From the IMG/VR virus record IMGVR_UViG_3300050821_010313, positions 1 through 61,678 of that record: a DNA stretch of 61,678 nucleotides. The stretch is one strand, 5' to 3'. This document shows, piece after piece, positions 8,200-16,628 of the stretch (position 1 is its first letter; each line of letters begins with the position of its first letter). The stretch comes from a virus. The notes under the pieces are model-generated. The model was not told the DNA's origin. It saw only the letters and a list, made by a program, of their open reading frames with translations, and made no database searches. The position numbers and the translations under genes are program-made.

Positions 8200-8378
8200 T
8201 TAGTCACTTCCTCTGAGGAGAGCACTGGCCCGGGGTAGTAGTCAAAGTCCGGGCGCGGGAGCATCTGGGGCGGGCCCTTGGTCTCGCACTCGTCGGAGCA
8301 GTACCAGGTTTCCAAGGGCTTCTCGCGCTTGGAAGTCTTGCCACAGCCCGAGGAGCACTGCACGAGATAGAGTTTCAC
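8196..8378 (-). CDS. Small zinc-finger-like protein
   Basis: About 60 residues, starting with GTG in a GTGA overlap. Cysteines are arranged as C-x3-C...C-x3-C (CSSGCGK then YCSDEC), suggesting a bound zinc ion, with a Pro-rich acidic tail. Several other tiny Cys-paired proteins occur in this genome; they are typical of phage host-takeover or regulatory factors, but nothing assigns this one. Confidence 0.6.
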   Translation of the reverse strand: MKLYLVQCSSGCGKTSKREKPLETWYCSDECETKGPPQMLPRPDFDYYPGPVLSSEEVTK

Positions 8379-8542
8379 GACACACACCTCTTAAGGCTCC
8401 ACTCTCGACGCTCCAGGGCTGGACTTATCAACCCTCGCACCTGGAGCACGCCGAGGATCTCCCGTGTGCGCTTCAGGTCCTCGGCCGGGGGTAGAGGCAG
8501 GGGCATCCAGCCCTGATCAATCTTGTTGAGGATCCAATTCAC
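8375..8542 (-). CDS. Small hypothetical protein
   Basis: A 55-residue protein starting at a GTG that overlaps the previous stop (GTGA); its own stop overlaps the next GTG. Sequence is mainly helical (EDLKRTREILGVLQVRGL). A longer Arg-rich frame upstream lies inside the neighbouring gene and was discarded. Function not recognised. Confidence 0.55.
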   Translation of the reverse strand: MNWILNKIDQGWMPLPLPPAEDLKRTREILGVLQVRGLISPALERREWSLKRCVS

Positions 8543-8898
8543 TTCGCCGGCTCCTCGGGCTTCTTCGTCTTCTTCGTGATGATGCGTGCGGCCTGAATGG
8601 CGAGCGGATCCCTGTAGAACAGGGCCTTGAACTTCCCTCGGATCTTCACCCTGCGCGGCGGGCCGGCGGGGCTCCTGTCCTTGATCGCGAACACGCGAAC
8701 CCACGGTTCCCGGCCGGTCGCGCCCTGCCACGCGTAGGCCTCCAGGTGCGTTGGACTCGACGCGCCCGGCGCGGGGGCGTGCGCGCCCGTGCGCTTGTCC
8801 GGGGGCAGCTCGAACGGGGGAGGGACAAGATGCGCCTTCCGCCACGCGCGGATGTTGCCGCGCAGGCGCTTCAGCTCCAGGGTGTGCATCTGAGACAT
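8539..8898 (-). CDS. Hypothetical basic protein
   Basis: A 119-residue, strongly basic protein (RLRGNIRAWRKAH at the start, IITKKTKKPEEPAK at the end) with a strong GGAGGAG Shine-Dalgarno 6-7 bases before ATG. Composition suggests nucleic-acid contact; no domain recognised. It opens a run of coupled small genes after a short 37-base gap containing a T-rich tract with three repeated TTTCTTTCA-like units. Confidence 0.6.
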   Translation of the reverse strand: MSQMHTLELKRLRGNIRAWRKAHLVPPPFELPPDKRTGAHAPAPGASSPTHLEAYAWQGATGREPWVRVFAIKDRSPAGPPRRVKIRGKFKALFYRDPLAIQAARIITKKTKKPEEPAK

Positions 8899-8935
8899 GG
8901 CAGGCTCCTCCTACAGCATTTCTTTCAGATTTCTT

Positions 8936-9085
8936 TCATATTTCTTTCAAGGTTTGAGCTGCGTCGAGCATCCAAAGCCCAGCGCTGTGCACCGCCCACA
9001 GACGCAAGGCCGGCGGAAGGAGCGGAGCGCTGGCCAACTCCAAACGAAGGCTTGCGACATAAAGCTGAAACAGTATGGCCATCAT
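8936..9085 (-). CDS. Small hydrophobic protein
   Basis: A 49-residue protein, mostly hydrophobic (MMAILFQLYVASLRLELASA and a second apolar stretch ALRLWAVHSAGLW), with ATG overlapping the upstream stop (ATGA). It may hold one or two membrane helices. No family recognised. Confidence 0.5.
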   Translation of the reverse strand: MMAILFQLYVASLRLELASAPLLPPALRLWAVHSAGLWMLDAAQTLKEI

Positions 9086-9360
9086 CGCAACGGCTCCGAC
9101 ACGGCCGTCAGGTGCGTCAGCAGCTTGATCAGCTCGTCCTCGTCGTGCGACGTCCCGAGCCACTGCTGCAGCCGGTACACGGCGTCGTTCACGTCGAAAA
9201 CCACACCCGCCGGCAAGAGCACAGCCTGATCCCCGGGAGCAAAGCCGCTCACGGTCACAGCCGCCTGTGCCGAGGTGCCGAGGTACCCGCGCAGGGACAA
9301 GGAGTCCTTCCTGCTCTCGGACTGGACAATCGTCAACCGAGCCATCTTCTTGCGGGACAT
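9082..9360 (-). CDS. Hypothetical protein
   Basis: A 92-residue protein with a near-perfect AAGGAGGTG ribosome-binding site before ATG at 9360. The middle is beta-rich (RLTIVQSESRKDSLSLRGY, AVTVSGFAPGDQAVLLPAG) and the end helical (DELIKLLTHLTAVSE). Overlaps the membrane gene before it by one base (TAATG) and the next by four. Function not recognised. Confidence 0.65.
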   Translation of the reverse strand: MSRKKMARLTIVQSESRKDSLSLRGYLGTSAQAAVTVSGFAPGDQAVLLPAGVVFDVNDAVYRLQQWLGTSHDEDELIKLLTHLTAVSEPLR

Positions 9361-9518
9361 TACGTCACCTCCTTGGGCTTTTGGGCCTCGTGGTACGCAA
9401 CGGCAACCATGAACACGATCCACGCCCCCATCACGGCCCAGCCCCAGCGCGAGAAGGCTGCGAGGTAGCCCAAACCAAAGAGCGCGAGGGAGTAAACGAA
9501 AGAGGCTGTGAATTTCAT
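9360..9518 (-). CDS. Small two-helix membrane protein
   Basis: A 52-residue protein with two short transmembrane segments (FVYSLALFGLGYLAAF and AVMGAWIVFMVAVAY) joined by a basic turn (SRWGW). AGAGGGGG precedes ATG, and the start overlaps the upstream stop (ATGA). It resembles small phage membrane proteins but lies in the replication block, so a lysis role is unlikely. Confidence 0.6.
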   Translation of the reverse strand: MKFTASFVYSLALFGLGYLAAFSRWGWAVMGAWIVFMVAVAYHEAQKPKEVT

Positions 9519-9700
9519 CTGGCCCCCTCTCGCCTCTTGTCCTCTCTCAACCCCTCTAGCACGCCTTCGAGCTGAGCGATTAGTCCCTCCATGAAATCGA
9601 TCGCGTTGTCGAGACTGCAGGGTTTCGAGATGGCCCGGCACACATCCTCGACGAAGTCGTCGATCGATCTGGAGGGTACTGAGGTATGGTCTGTCATCAT
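9515..9700 (-). CDS. Small hypothetical protein
   Basis: A 61-residue acidic, helical protein (IDDFVEDVCRAISKP, IDFMEGLIAQLEGVLEGL), probably a coiled-coil dimer. ATG overlaps the stop of the nuclease gene (ATGA). Function not recognised. Confidence 0.6.
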   Translation of the reverse strand: MMTDHTSVPSRSIDDFVEDVCRAISKPCSLDNAIDFMEGLIAQLEGVLEGLREDKRREGAR

Positions 9701-11751
9701 CTGGCCCCCCGAACAACAACCTCGGCCATGGGGATCAGCGTCTCGACCACGGTTTGCATGGGCGAGTCGAAACCGCTCACCATCGCGACGTACGTTCCCA
9801 TCGTCGGTGGGGCCGCACGGACCTCGGCCGCCAAAGCCCCCCTGCCGCTGATCGCCCCGCGTTCGGTAATCCGGAAGTCGACCACTTGGAGCAGCTCGCA
9901 GACCTTGGCCACGCGCGCCGCAACGTAGTAGTCGAGGAACTCGAAGCCAGCCTTTCCCTCGGACACAGGGAAGCAATTCACGTAGAGATGGATCGGCAGC
10001 TTGGCGCCCGGCGCGACGTAGGCCCGTTGAGCCTCTGTCTGCAGCAATTCCCCTGGGCTCGTCGACCCAGTAGCGGGGCTCGCAGACGGTACGCTCGGCC
10101 CAGGGGTTTCGCCACCCTTCGCCGCGCCCGAATCGTCTTGCGGCGGCCCCTCGGTTTGCGGCTTCGAGACTACCCCAGGAGCACGGCTCTCCGCGACCGG
10201 CGCAGCGGGAGCGACCCCTACGTTTGACGGTGCCGCGTCCTGGGAAATTGGAGAGTCCTTCTTCTTGCGCCCCTTGGGGGCAGGCACCGCGTTCGCGTCA
10301 TTTGGCGGCGCATCGGGTGGGAGGATCTGATTCGCGGCAGGACCCGCGATCTGTTGAGCAGAGGCAGCGGCAATCAACGCCCGCGCGTGCTCAAGCTCCT
10401 TGGGAGAGATCAACGTCTGTTGGACTGGAGCCTGAGGAGGCTGGGCAGGCGCCGTGGCCTCAAGCTTCCCCGGGTGCTCGCCCGTTCGCGAACCTGGGGC
10501 ACCGGGGAGCGGATCTGGCGTTTGCGGGCCCACGTCGGCGATCGGCAACTTCCGCGGCCCAAGCTTCTTGATGCAGTCCCCCGCCGCGTTGAAGAGCAGC
10601 CGGCTGCCGTCGGGCATCGGCTGCACCGAACCTCCCTCGGGGAGAGCGGCCTTGACTTCGGGGTCGTCCGCATTGGAGGGGGCGGGGGGGACAATCCCAG
10701 GCGCCGGCACTGTAGCTGCTGCAGAGGTCTGCGGCCCCTGCGGTTGCGCTGGTGCAGCCTGCTGCACGGGTGAAGCCCCCGCCGCAGGAGTGCCGCTCGC
10801 CTGGGAATTTTGATTCGCTAGCCGGATCTTTTCGAGGATGGTCATGCTTTTTTCTCCTGGTACCGCGTTAGATGCAGAGCCTTCAAAAAGGTTTCCACCG
10901 CCGAACGTCGAGGCTGCAAGGAGGTGCTCCCGGAGCCTTGCCGCGGGGGTGCGCTGGCAGGTCGCGAGGAAGTCGCATTGCCGTCCGTAGTACCGATGAC
11001 AGTAGCCCTTCGCCTGTCCCGTCGGTGCGATGTCCCGGGCGTCTTTGACACCTTCCAGCTCCTTGAGTCCACGCACCAAGTCTTCAGCGCGCGAAACAGT
11101 ATTGTAGATGTCATCGGGTGTCAACAGCACCTGGACTTCGTCCGTGAGAATCGGCCCTTTGGTCTGTGCGTACAGGTGCCCCACATCGACCGGCCCGGGG
11201 TTTTCCAGAGTCACCCACCAAGCATAAAGCCCGAGCTGCAGATCCTCTTTCAGTTGCTCAGGTGTGAGCGCATAACCCTCTCCGTCCTCGTCCGTGAACA
11301 GCTTGCCCCGAGTCTTGAGATCCCGAATCTTGGGAAGAGCGCCGTTCAAGAAAAGAAGGTCTAGGTAACCCTCCATAGGAATGTCGAGAAGCTGGGGCGC
11401 AAGGCTGTAATCAAACTCCCCCTTCTTGTGCGGGCGTCCGTCCGTACCTATCTCTGCAAACGCGAGCGGATCGGGGAGAACCTCGGGGTAGAACTTCCGC
11501 AGGCCTTTCAAACGATCCCCGAAAAGGTCCTGCCCCGTTTTCACCAGGTGATCCGAATGCTCGTGCATCTCGGTCCCGAGCTTCTGTTGTTTGGTGTAGA
11601 CCTGGGGCAGCTTGAGGATCTTAGCGAAGTAAGGCATCCGCCGGCAGTCCTCGAATTTCGATAGGAGGCTCGCCGAAACGTGGTGCCAGCGCCCCGTCTC
11701 TTTGTTAAAAGCCGCGGGGCCGAACTTCTCCTTTTTGATCTCCTCAGCCAT
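9697..11751 (-). CDS. RecB/Cas4-type PD-(D/E)XK nuclease with Fe-S cysteines and long linker
   Basis: A 684-residue protein in three parts. Residues 1-270 are a RecB-family nuclease: VSASLLSKFEDCRR (C36), GTEMHEH (H63), GYLDLL (D131), IRDLKT (D144, K146) and QLGLY (QxxxY motif). Three later cysteines (C251, C259, C265) plus C36 match the four-Cys iron-sulfur pattern of Cas4 and AddB. Residues about 310-580 are a Pro/Ala/Gln-rich, probably disordered linker. The last 100 residues are a separate folded domain (LPIHLYVNCFPVSEG...). It would act as a DNA exonuclease in phage recombination or replication. There is no CRISPR array or cas gene nearby, so a phage recombination nuclease is the better reading. 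AGGAG precedes ATG. Confidence 0.88.
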   Translation of the reverse strand: MAEEIKKEKFGPAAFNKETGRWHHVSASLLSKFEDCRRMPYFAKILKLPQVYTKQQKLGTEMHEHSDHLVKTGQDLFGDRLKGLRKFYPEVLPDPLAFAEIGTDGRPHKKGEFDYSLAPQLLDIPMEGYLDLLFLNGALPKIRDLKTRGKLFTDEDGEGYALTPEQLKEDLQLGLYAWWVTLENPGPVDVGHLYAQTKGPILTDEVQVLLTPDDIYNTVSRAEDLVRGLKELEGVKDARDIAPTGQAKGYCHRYYGRQCDFLATCQRTPAARLREHLLAASTFGGGNLFEGSASNAVPGEKSMTILEKIRLANQNSQASGTPAAGASPVQQAAPAQPQGPQTSAAATVPAPGIVPPAPSNADDPEVKAALPEGGSVQPMPDGSRLLFNAAGDCIKKLGPRKLPIADVGPQTPDPLPGAPGSRTGEHPGKLEATAPAQPPQAPVQQTLISPKELEHARALIAAASAQQIAGPAANQILPPDAPPNDANAVPAPKGRKKKDSPISQDAAPSNVGVAPAAPVAESRAPGVVSKPQTEGPPQDDSGAAKGGETPGPSVPSASPATGSTSPGELLQTEAQRAYVAPGAKLPIHLYVNCFPVSEGKAGFEFLDYYVAARVAKVCELLQVVDFRITERGAISGRGALAAEVRAAPPTMGTYVAMVSGFDSPMQTVVETLIPMAEVVVRGAR

Positions 11752-11787
11752 CAGTTCTCCTGAATGAATCCCGCAACTGTTTTGGGT

Positions 11788-12165
11788 TTAGTCTCCAAGT
11801 CCCAGATCCTCGGCCCAAATCCTGAGCACAGCAACGGCCATGCCGTGGCGGTTCACTTCTGGATCTCGATACGGAAAACCCCGAGCTTGAAACCCCAATG
11901 TTCGCTCCTTGGCCTCGTCAAGGTAGCGCCGATGTGCCGTGAGGCGTTGACCCAGCACAAAGGCCATGCCGCAGAGCGCAGACTCTAAGACCTCAGCTTG
12001 CGCCTTAGAGTCGGCGAGCGCGAAGTGCAGGCACTGCGCCTGCGTCACGCTATCGGACAGCAGGCTTTGGAGATCAGCCACGCGTCTCCTCGACCCCTCC
12101 AGATCGTCGAGGTCTTCGCTCAGGGTCCGGCCGATGCGCTCGCCCGTGTGCGGGTAGCGCGTCAC
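11788..12165 (-). CDS. Hypothetical coiled-coil protein
   Basis: A 125-residue, mainly helical protein with heptad-like runs (DDLEGSRRRVADLQSLL, KAQAEVLESALCG). GTG overlaps the stop of the next coiled-coil gene (GTGA), and a 36-base gap follows before the nuclease gene. The two neighbouring coiled-coil proteins may interact. Function unknown. Confidence 0.6.
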   Translation of the reverse strand: MTRYPHTGERIGRTLSEDLDDLEGSRRRVADLQSLLSDSVTQAQCLHFALADSKAQAEVLESALCGMAFVLGQRLTAHRRYLDEAKERTLGFQARGFPYRDPEVNRHGMAVAVLRIWAEDLGLGD

Positions 12166-12890
12166 GTCCGATAGCCTTTGACATACAACATTTCCGAGAT
12201 ATAGCGAAGAGACCCCTCGGCGTTGTCTCGGCTCTGTTCCGGCTCGGCGATCTCCTTCTCCTTGGCAGCCTTGAACGCTGTGCAGTCGTGCGCTGCGGCC
12301 GCCTGCTGGAGAACCTGGTAGTCGGCAGTCATCGTGTTGAGGCGCTCCAGGAGCTTGTCGTTTTCTCGGGCCGTGCGCTTGGACTCCTCAACCTCCTTGT
12401 TCAGGTTCTCGTGCAGGCGCATGACCTCGCCGGCACTTTCCTTGAGGCGATCCTGCAGGCCGTGGATCTGATCGTTTGAGAAGTCGAGCGCGGACCGAAG
12501 TCTCTTGCACTCGTCGACCTGATCGTTGAGTTCCCGCGCGATATTTCGTACCTGATCTAGCGTCGCGAAGTTCCGGCGCACGCGCAGCGAGTTTCCCCTT
12601 GGAGCTTCCGGAAGCTGAGGCTTGGTCGCTGCCCTCAGCGCAGAGAAACGGATCCGCAGGGCCTCGATCGCGTGCTTGTTGCTCTCACAGGAGCGGCAGA
12701 GTTTGCAAGCCGCGTCCTTCTCGAAGTACGGACGGCAACCTTCGCACGGCTTGAAGCCTAGATCGTTGGGGGGCGCGGGCACTGCAACCCCTGTGAGCTT
12801 ATCCTGCACGAGAGCTTCAAGGGCCGAGCCCTCGACCGGAGAGAGCACGGGCACGACACCCACACCATAACCAGATTGTTTGAAGATCAT
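12162..12890 (-). CDS. Zinc-ribbon plus coiled-coil protein
   Basis: A 242-residue protein. After about 48 residues comes a Cys cluster (CEGC...CKLCRSC), a probable zinc-binding knuckle, then a coiled coil of more than 100 residues (NDQVDECKRLRSALDF, RLKESAGEVMRLHENLNK). AAGGAGG lies six bases before ATG. The arrangement suggests a protein that bridges nucleic acid or a protein partner through zinc and oligomerises by its coiled coil. Family not recognised. Confidence 0.65.
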   Translation of the reverse strand: MIFKQSGYGVGVVPVLSPVEGSALEALVQDKLTGVAVPAPPNDLGFKPCEGCRPYFEKDAACKLCRSCESNKHAIEALRIRFSALRAATKPQLPEAPRGNSLRVRRNFATLDQVRNIARELNDQVDECKRLRSALDFSNDQIHGLQDRLKESAGEVMRLHENLNKEVEESKRTARENDKLLERLNTMTADYQVLQQAAAAHDCTAFKAAKEKEIAEPEQSRDNAEGSLRYISEMLYVKGYRT

Positions 12891-12899
12891 ATTTCCTCC

Positions 12900-13325
12900 T
12901 TACCTTCCCGGCGCCAAGCCACGAGCCCGAAGCCAGCCCTTCCACTCGTTGTTCTTGCAGCGCTTCCAGGCCTGGGCCAGGGTCTGCTTTCCTACCCACT
13001 CCAAGGCTTCGGAGCACGCGCCCAGGTTGACCAGGGACGCGACCAGAGGGTTTTCGAAGTTGAGTGTTCTTGACACTTGCGCGTTGCCGTACACTCGCGC
13101 GTTGCCGTACACTCGCGCGTCGCCGTACACTCGCGCGTCGCCGTACACTCGCGCGTCGCCGTACACTTGCGCGTCGCCGAACACTTGCGCGTTGCCGAAC
13201 ACTTGCGCGTTTTCACCAATATAGGCCGAGGCCTCGACAGTCGCCGAGTCAGCTACCACTCCGCCCCCGTGCGCGTGTTTGTGCGCGGGCACCGCGCCTC
13301 GTCCATCTTGAAAGTCAAAGGTCAT
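12900..13325 (-). CDS. Hexapeptide-repeat (left-handed beta-helix) protein
   Basis: A 141-residue protein whose middle contains about eight hexapeptide units of the type (N/D)A(Q/R)V(F/Y)G, the pattern of left-handed parallel beta-helices. The DNA shows the same as 18-bp tandem repeats. A short head with HKHAHGG and a C-terminal helical domain (VGKQTLAQAWKRCKNN) flank it. ATG at 13325 has GAGGAGAG upstream. Hexapeptide helices usually belong to acyltransferases, but this one is too short and lacks catalytic context; similar phage proteins have no known role. Confidence 0.7.
   Translation of the reverse strand: MTFDFQDGRGAVPAHKHAHGGGVVADSATVEASAYIGENAQVFGNAQVFGDAQVYGDARVYGDARVYGDARVYGNARVYGNAQVSRTLNFENPLVASLVNLGACSEALEWVGKQTLAQAWKRCKNNEWKGWLRARGLAPGR
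13074..13217 (-). repeat. 18-bp tandem repeat array (coding)
   Basis: Seven full 18-bp units plus a degenerate eighth, differing mainly at the wobble-like positions (tTG/tCG and GTA/GAA). Unit length is a multiple of three and each unit encodes one hexapeptide rung, so slippage would add or remove rungs without breaking the frame. Confidence 0.9.
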
Positions 13326-13336
13326 GTTTTCTCTCC

Positions 13337-15997
13337 TCATTCCTTTAGATGCTCAGCGCCCTTGATCGTTTCAACCCTCCACAATGCACCCTCTTCACCG
13401 TCCTGCCGGCGGAGCCTCATGCCTCCAAGGACAGTCTCTTTGTAACGCCCGAAGAGTTTGGATACGCGCTTGACGGAGATGTTCCCTCCATGGTCCCCAC
13501 ACAGCTCCTGCAAGGCCCCTCGCGCGGCGGCGTTCGCCGCGCCTGGCCCCCCGGCCTTCGCGCTGAAGGCTGCAGCGCCGCACCAGCCGTCCTTCGCAAT
13601 GTCCTTCAGCGCCTTCATAACGGCGATCATTTGCTCGCGCTCCGCGGGTGCGGCAGAAGCCCTCAGCCGGGCTCCGTCGGGTGAAGCGAGCCCAAGCCAC
13701 TCGACAGCGCCAAACACCAAGTCTTGCCAGCGCTCGAACGAGCCCCAGGGGACTGACTTGTGTTTGGGCGTCCCCGCAGCAAAGTAGCTTCGCCAGACAC
13801 GCAGGCAGGCCGCAACAAGCCTGGGCCGCTCGTCCAACACCCAGCGCTCGATATCCGCATGCCTGAACCCGCTGCGCTCGTACGGACGCTCAAGAGGGCT
13901 GACGAGCCGGACCTGGAGCACGCGCCGCACTAAGTCCCCCTCGTACTCGATATTGTTTCCTCCAGCGAACCAGCACGCGCGCAGCGGGGCTTGAGCTGTC
14001 CGGTTCTCACCTAGTACGCGTTCCTTCACGACGCCGGCCGTTAGAGCGGATTCAAGCGAAGGTGTCCCCAGCGCCCCGCGCACGTTGTCGAGCAGCACGC
14101 AATTCGTGCCCTCCAGCGCCACGGCGAGGAGGCGCTTGCGCATTTCGTCATCGTCCGTGGTGTTGGCCATCTTGGCGAGTACACGGCCCGAGCAGACCAA
14201 AGAGATCAGGTCAACGAGCTTCGTCTTCCCGGAGCCCTGGATGTTGGCATCGACAACGAACATCGGACAGAGCCCCTGCAAGTCCTGACGGACGAAAGGC
14301 GTTAACAGTCCACACAGCCAGGCAGAGCGCGCGACGTCATCCTCGAAAGGGAAATCCTCGACCACCTCCAACAGATCTTCAGAGGCCTCCTGTGCATCGT
14401 ATAGCGTCGGGGCGTTGGAGGGGACATAGAGCCCCTTGGGCGCGACGTAGTAGAGCCCGGTCGCTTCGTCATACCCCGGGCGCGAGATCAGTGAGCCATC
14501 ACGTCGGAACACGGGGGTCTCGGCGAAGCCCGTGAGCCGGCGCACGTGAGGCCAAAGGCTGTGCTCCTTCAAGGCGGACACTACACACCCGGGAGGCATC
14601 ACGGTGCGGGCCTCGCCTTCTTCAGCTGACAGCCACTGCGCATCGGTCGACAGCCACGCCCGAAGCGTCGCCTCGCCGAGCGGCGCCATGTGTGGCGCGT
14701 CGTTTCCCACGTCATCCATGAAGGGAAGGGCCTTGCCGGAAGTCCGGCATAGCCGCACGAGGGCGTTCGAGGCGCAGAACGCGCGCGGGTCTGCTGCCAG
14801 GGCTTCCTCAGCCAGCTCGACCATTTCCTCGATTACGGCAGATACCTGGATAATGGGGCGCTGCCAGGGATCCTCTGGGTCCTCCTCCACGCCGGGGGGC
14901 GGAGGGATGTCTAGGCCATCAGCCTGGAGCACAGCAGGGGGCCGGGGGGCGCCTTGCCGGAGACGCTGGGCCAATTTGTCTAGCCCCTTCTTCCTGGCAG
15001 CCTCCTCGCGCATCTCTTCGAGCCGGTGTTCCTGGGCGGGCTCGCGAAAGCGCCCAGCCTTATCCCAGAGTTTTTCAAGCTCGCGCTCGACGTTCGAGTC
15101 CCCATCACGTGAAACCATCTCGCCGAGCGATGGCAAGAACAAAGCCTCTAGCGTCGTGTCCTCGACCCAAGGCCATGCGCCTAGTACCTGTCCCACGAGC
15201 CCCGTAAAAGATACGTCGCGCTTACCGGCATCGGCGAAAGGCTTGCCTCGGGCGAGGAGTCGGGCACGTTCCTTCTTGTCCGGGTCTGGAGACTTCCATT
15301 GGAGCAGCGCCTCGCGCACCTCGTCGAGGGAGGGCGGAGATTCTGCAGGCACAGGTGTAGCGGGTGTTGAAGGCTTGGGGCGTGGTGCGTGTGCTGCAAA
15401 GTCTATCAGCTCCAGTTTGAGAAGTGCGCCCGGATGGTGCTCGAAAACGTTTTCTTCCAGGCCCTTTGTGGGGACGTAGAAAAAGCGGCAAGCGTCTTTC
15501 GTGTCGTCGACGATGTCGAAAATCCCCGCGTTCCTGAGAAAGTGCTCCCGAGTAGCCGGCCAGGGCGCTTCAGAAACCGTTTGGGCCAGGGGCAGGATTA
15601 TCCTGAAACAGTTTTTCTGTTTACTTGAGGTATGCGAAGCTGTGGAGTGGATCAGGTACTCGTAAGGCTCCACAGCCTCTAACACACGTTGCAGTTCGGG
15701 GGACGTGCGCTTGTCGATGTCCAGGCCGAGCAGGTACACGGCAGCAACGTTCTTGTTCAGGCGATGAAGCTGCCAGCCGCCGCAGTCGTACTTGTGTTCG
15801 AGCCCGTGACTCCGGCACACGGGCGGGCAAGGCTCCAGCGCGCACGGGCTCCACCCGGGAGCTGTGTTTTTGGGGCCGGTGTGCCAGCTTTCTTCTAGCA
15901 GCGCGCGCAGCTCGTCCCACGTCAGGGAGAAGACCTCAGCGATGGGCCTGGCGGTAGGACGGGCAAACCAGGAGACCTTCAGAGGTATGTTGGTCAC
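13337..15997 (-). CDS. Primase-helicase (AEP-like primase fused to SF3-like helicase)
   Basis: An 886-residue replication protein. The N-terminal part has the archaeo-eukaryotic primase look of phage primase-polymerases: LGLDIDKR with acidic metal ligands, then HSTASHTSSKQKNCFRI (the S-x-H region) and a Cys-His patch (CPPVCRSHGLEHKYDC). The C-terminal half is an ATPase: Walker A NIQGSGKTK, Walker B NCVLLDNV, and an arginine-rich segment RRVLQVRL further on. It would prime and unwind DNA at the phage origin, together with the family A polymerase. The start is a GTG with poor ribosome-binding support; an 80-base non-coding gap precedes it. Confidence 0.88.
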   Translation of the reverse strand: MTNIPLKVSWFARPTARPIAEVFSLTWDELRALLEESWHTGPKNTAPGWSPCALEPCPPVCRSHGLEHKYDCGGWQLHRLNKNVAAVYLLGLDIDKRTSPELQRVLEAVEPYEYLIHSTASHTSSKQKNCFRIILPLAQTVSEAPWPATREHFLRNAGIFDIVDDTKDACRFFYVPTKGLEENVFEHHPGALLKLELIDFAAHAPRPKPSTPATPVPAESPPSLDEVREALLQWKSPDPDKKERARLLARGKPFADAGKRDVSFTGLVGQVLGAWPWVEDTTLEALFLPSLGEMVSRDGDSNVERELEKLWDKAGRFREPAQEHRLEEMREEAARKKGLDKLAQRLRQGAPRPPAVLQADGLDIPPPPGVEEDPEDPWQRPIIQVSAVIEEMVELAEEALAADPRAFCASNALVRLCRTSGKALPFMDDVGNDAPHMAPLGEATLRAWLSTDAQWLSAEEGEARTVMPPGCVVSALKEHSLWPHVRRLTGFAETPVFRRDGSLISRPGYDEATGLYYVAPKGLYVPSNAPTLYDAQEASEDLLEVVEDFPFEDDVARSAWLCGLLTPFVRQDLQGLCPMFVVDANIQGSGKTKLVDLISLVCSGRVLAKMANTTDDDEMRKRLLAVALEGTNCVLLDNVRGALGTPSLESALTAGVVKERVLGENRTAQAPLRACWFAGGNNIEYEGDLVRRVLQVRLVSPLERPYERSGFRHADIERWVLDERPRLVAACLRVWRSYFAAGTPKHKSVPWGSFERWQDLVFGAVEWLGLASPDGARLRASAAPAEREQMIAVMKALKDIAKDGWCGAAAFSAKAGGPGAANAAARGALQELCGDHGGNISVKRVSKLFGRYKETVLGGMRLRRQDGEEGALWRVETIKGAEHLKE

Positions 15998-16077
15998 ACG
16001 AAGGACCCTGGGCGGGGAAAGTGCAAGGATTGGAACCCTACGCCTTAGATGCGTGAGGCGTCAAGGCGTTGCTCCTT

Positions 16078-16623
16078 TTAGAGGACGTGGTGTTTTGTAC
16101 GGTACTTCCTCTCTGTAATACGGATGCCCGCCTCGCGCCAGTTTACGTTCACTCGCTCGAAGGACAGTGCTAGGCCGGCTGCAGATGCACCACATAAACA
16201 GCAGGCACCCCTCGGAGTGTGGAACGCCCACTGTCTGCAGCAGGTGCAGGTGTGCACTGCAACATCTCCGCGGTAGCTTGAGTCCTTGCTGCACAGCACA
16301 CCTAGAAGTGTGCGTCCCCCGTCCTGTACGGGGCTTTGACCAAAGACAGCGTAGTCGCCTCCCCAACGTGACGAGCGAATCTGGTCCTCTACGTACTGGG
16401 GAATCGCCCACTCGTTTGGAAACTTGCCGGATCGGGCGAACGCACCTGCTTCGACGAGCAGCGGACTCGGGAAATCCAAAATGAACGAGGGGATGCACCC
16501 TTCGATCGGTGGATTGTACCTCCAAGGCCACTCGACCATGTCGAAGAACGCAGCCCATTGAGCTTCCAGCGTGAGGGAAAACCGTATTCTCTTGTAGAGC
16601 CCTTGATACTTCAGTGCGAACAT
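16078..16623 (-). CDS. Probable PD-(D/E)XK-like nuclease with zinc ribbon
   Basis: A 181-residue protein beginning FALKYQGLYKRIRFSLTLEAQWAAFFD, which resembles a phage family with the pattern R-S-x-x-E-A-x-W-A-x-F-F-D followed by a predicted nuclease core. The usual late EVK triad strand is not clear here (SPLLVEAGAF may replace it), so activity is uncertain. The C-terminal half has a zinc-ribbon set of cysteines (CTCC...CCLCG). AGGAGG stands ten bases before ATG. It lies just behind the presumed regulator at the head of the leftward operon. Confidence 0.6.
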   Translation of the reverse strand: MFALKYQGLYKRIRFSLTLEAQWAAFFDMVEWPWRYNPPIEGCIPSFILDFPSPLLVEAGAFARSGKFPNEWAIPQYVEDQIRSSRWGGDYAVFGQSPVQDGGRTLLGVLCSKDSSYRGDVAVHTCTCCRQWAFHTPRGACCLCGASAAGLALSFERVNVNWREAGIRITERKYRTKHHVL

Positions 16624-16628
16624 AGGAG

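Noticed and set aside
9697-10600. Cas4 of a CRISPR system
   Set aside because: The nuclease has Cas4-like cysteines, but no other cas gene or repeat array is nearby; it lies in a phage replication operon.
13074-13217. CRISPR array
   Set aside because: Units are only 18 bp, contiguous without spacers, and lie in frame in a hexapeptide-repeat gene. The 24-bp array at 57961 is rejected for the same reason.
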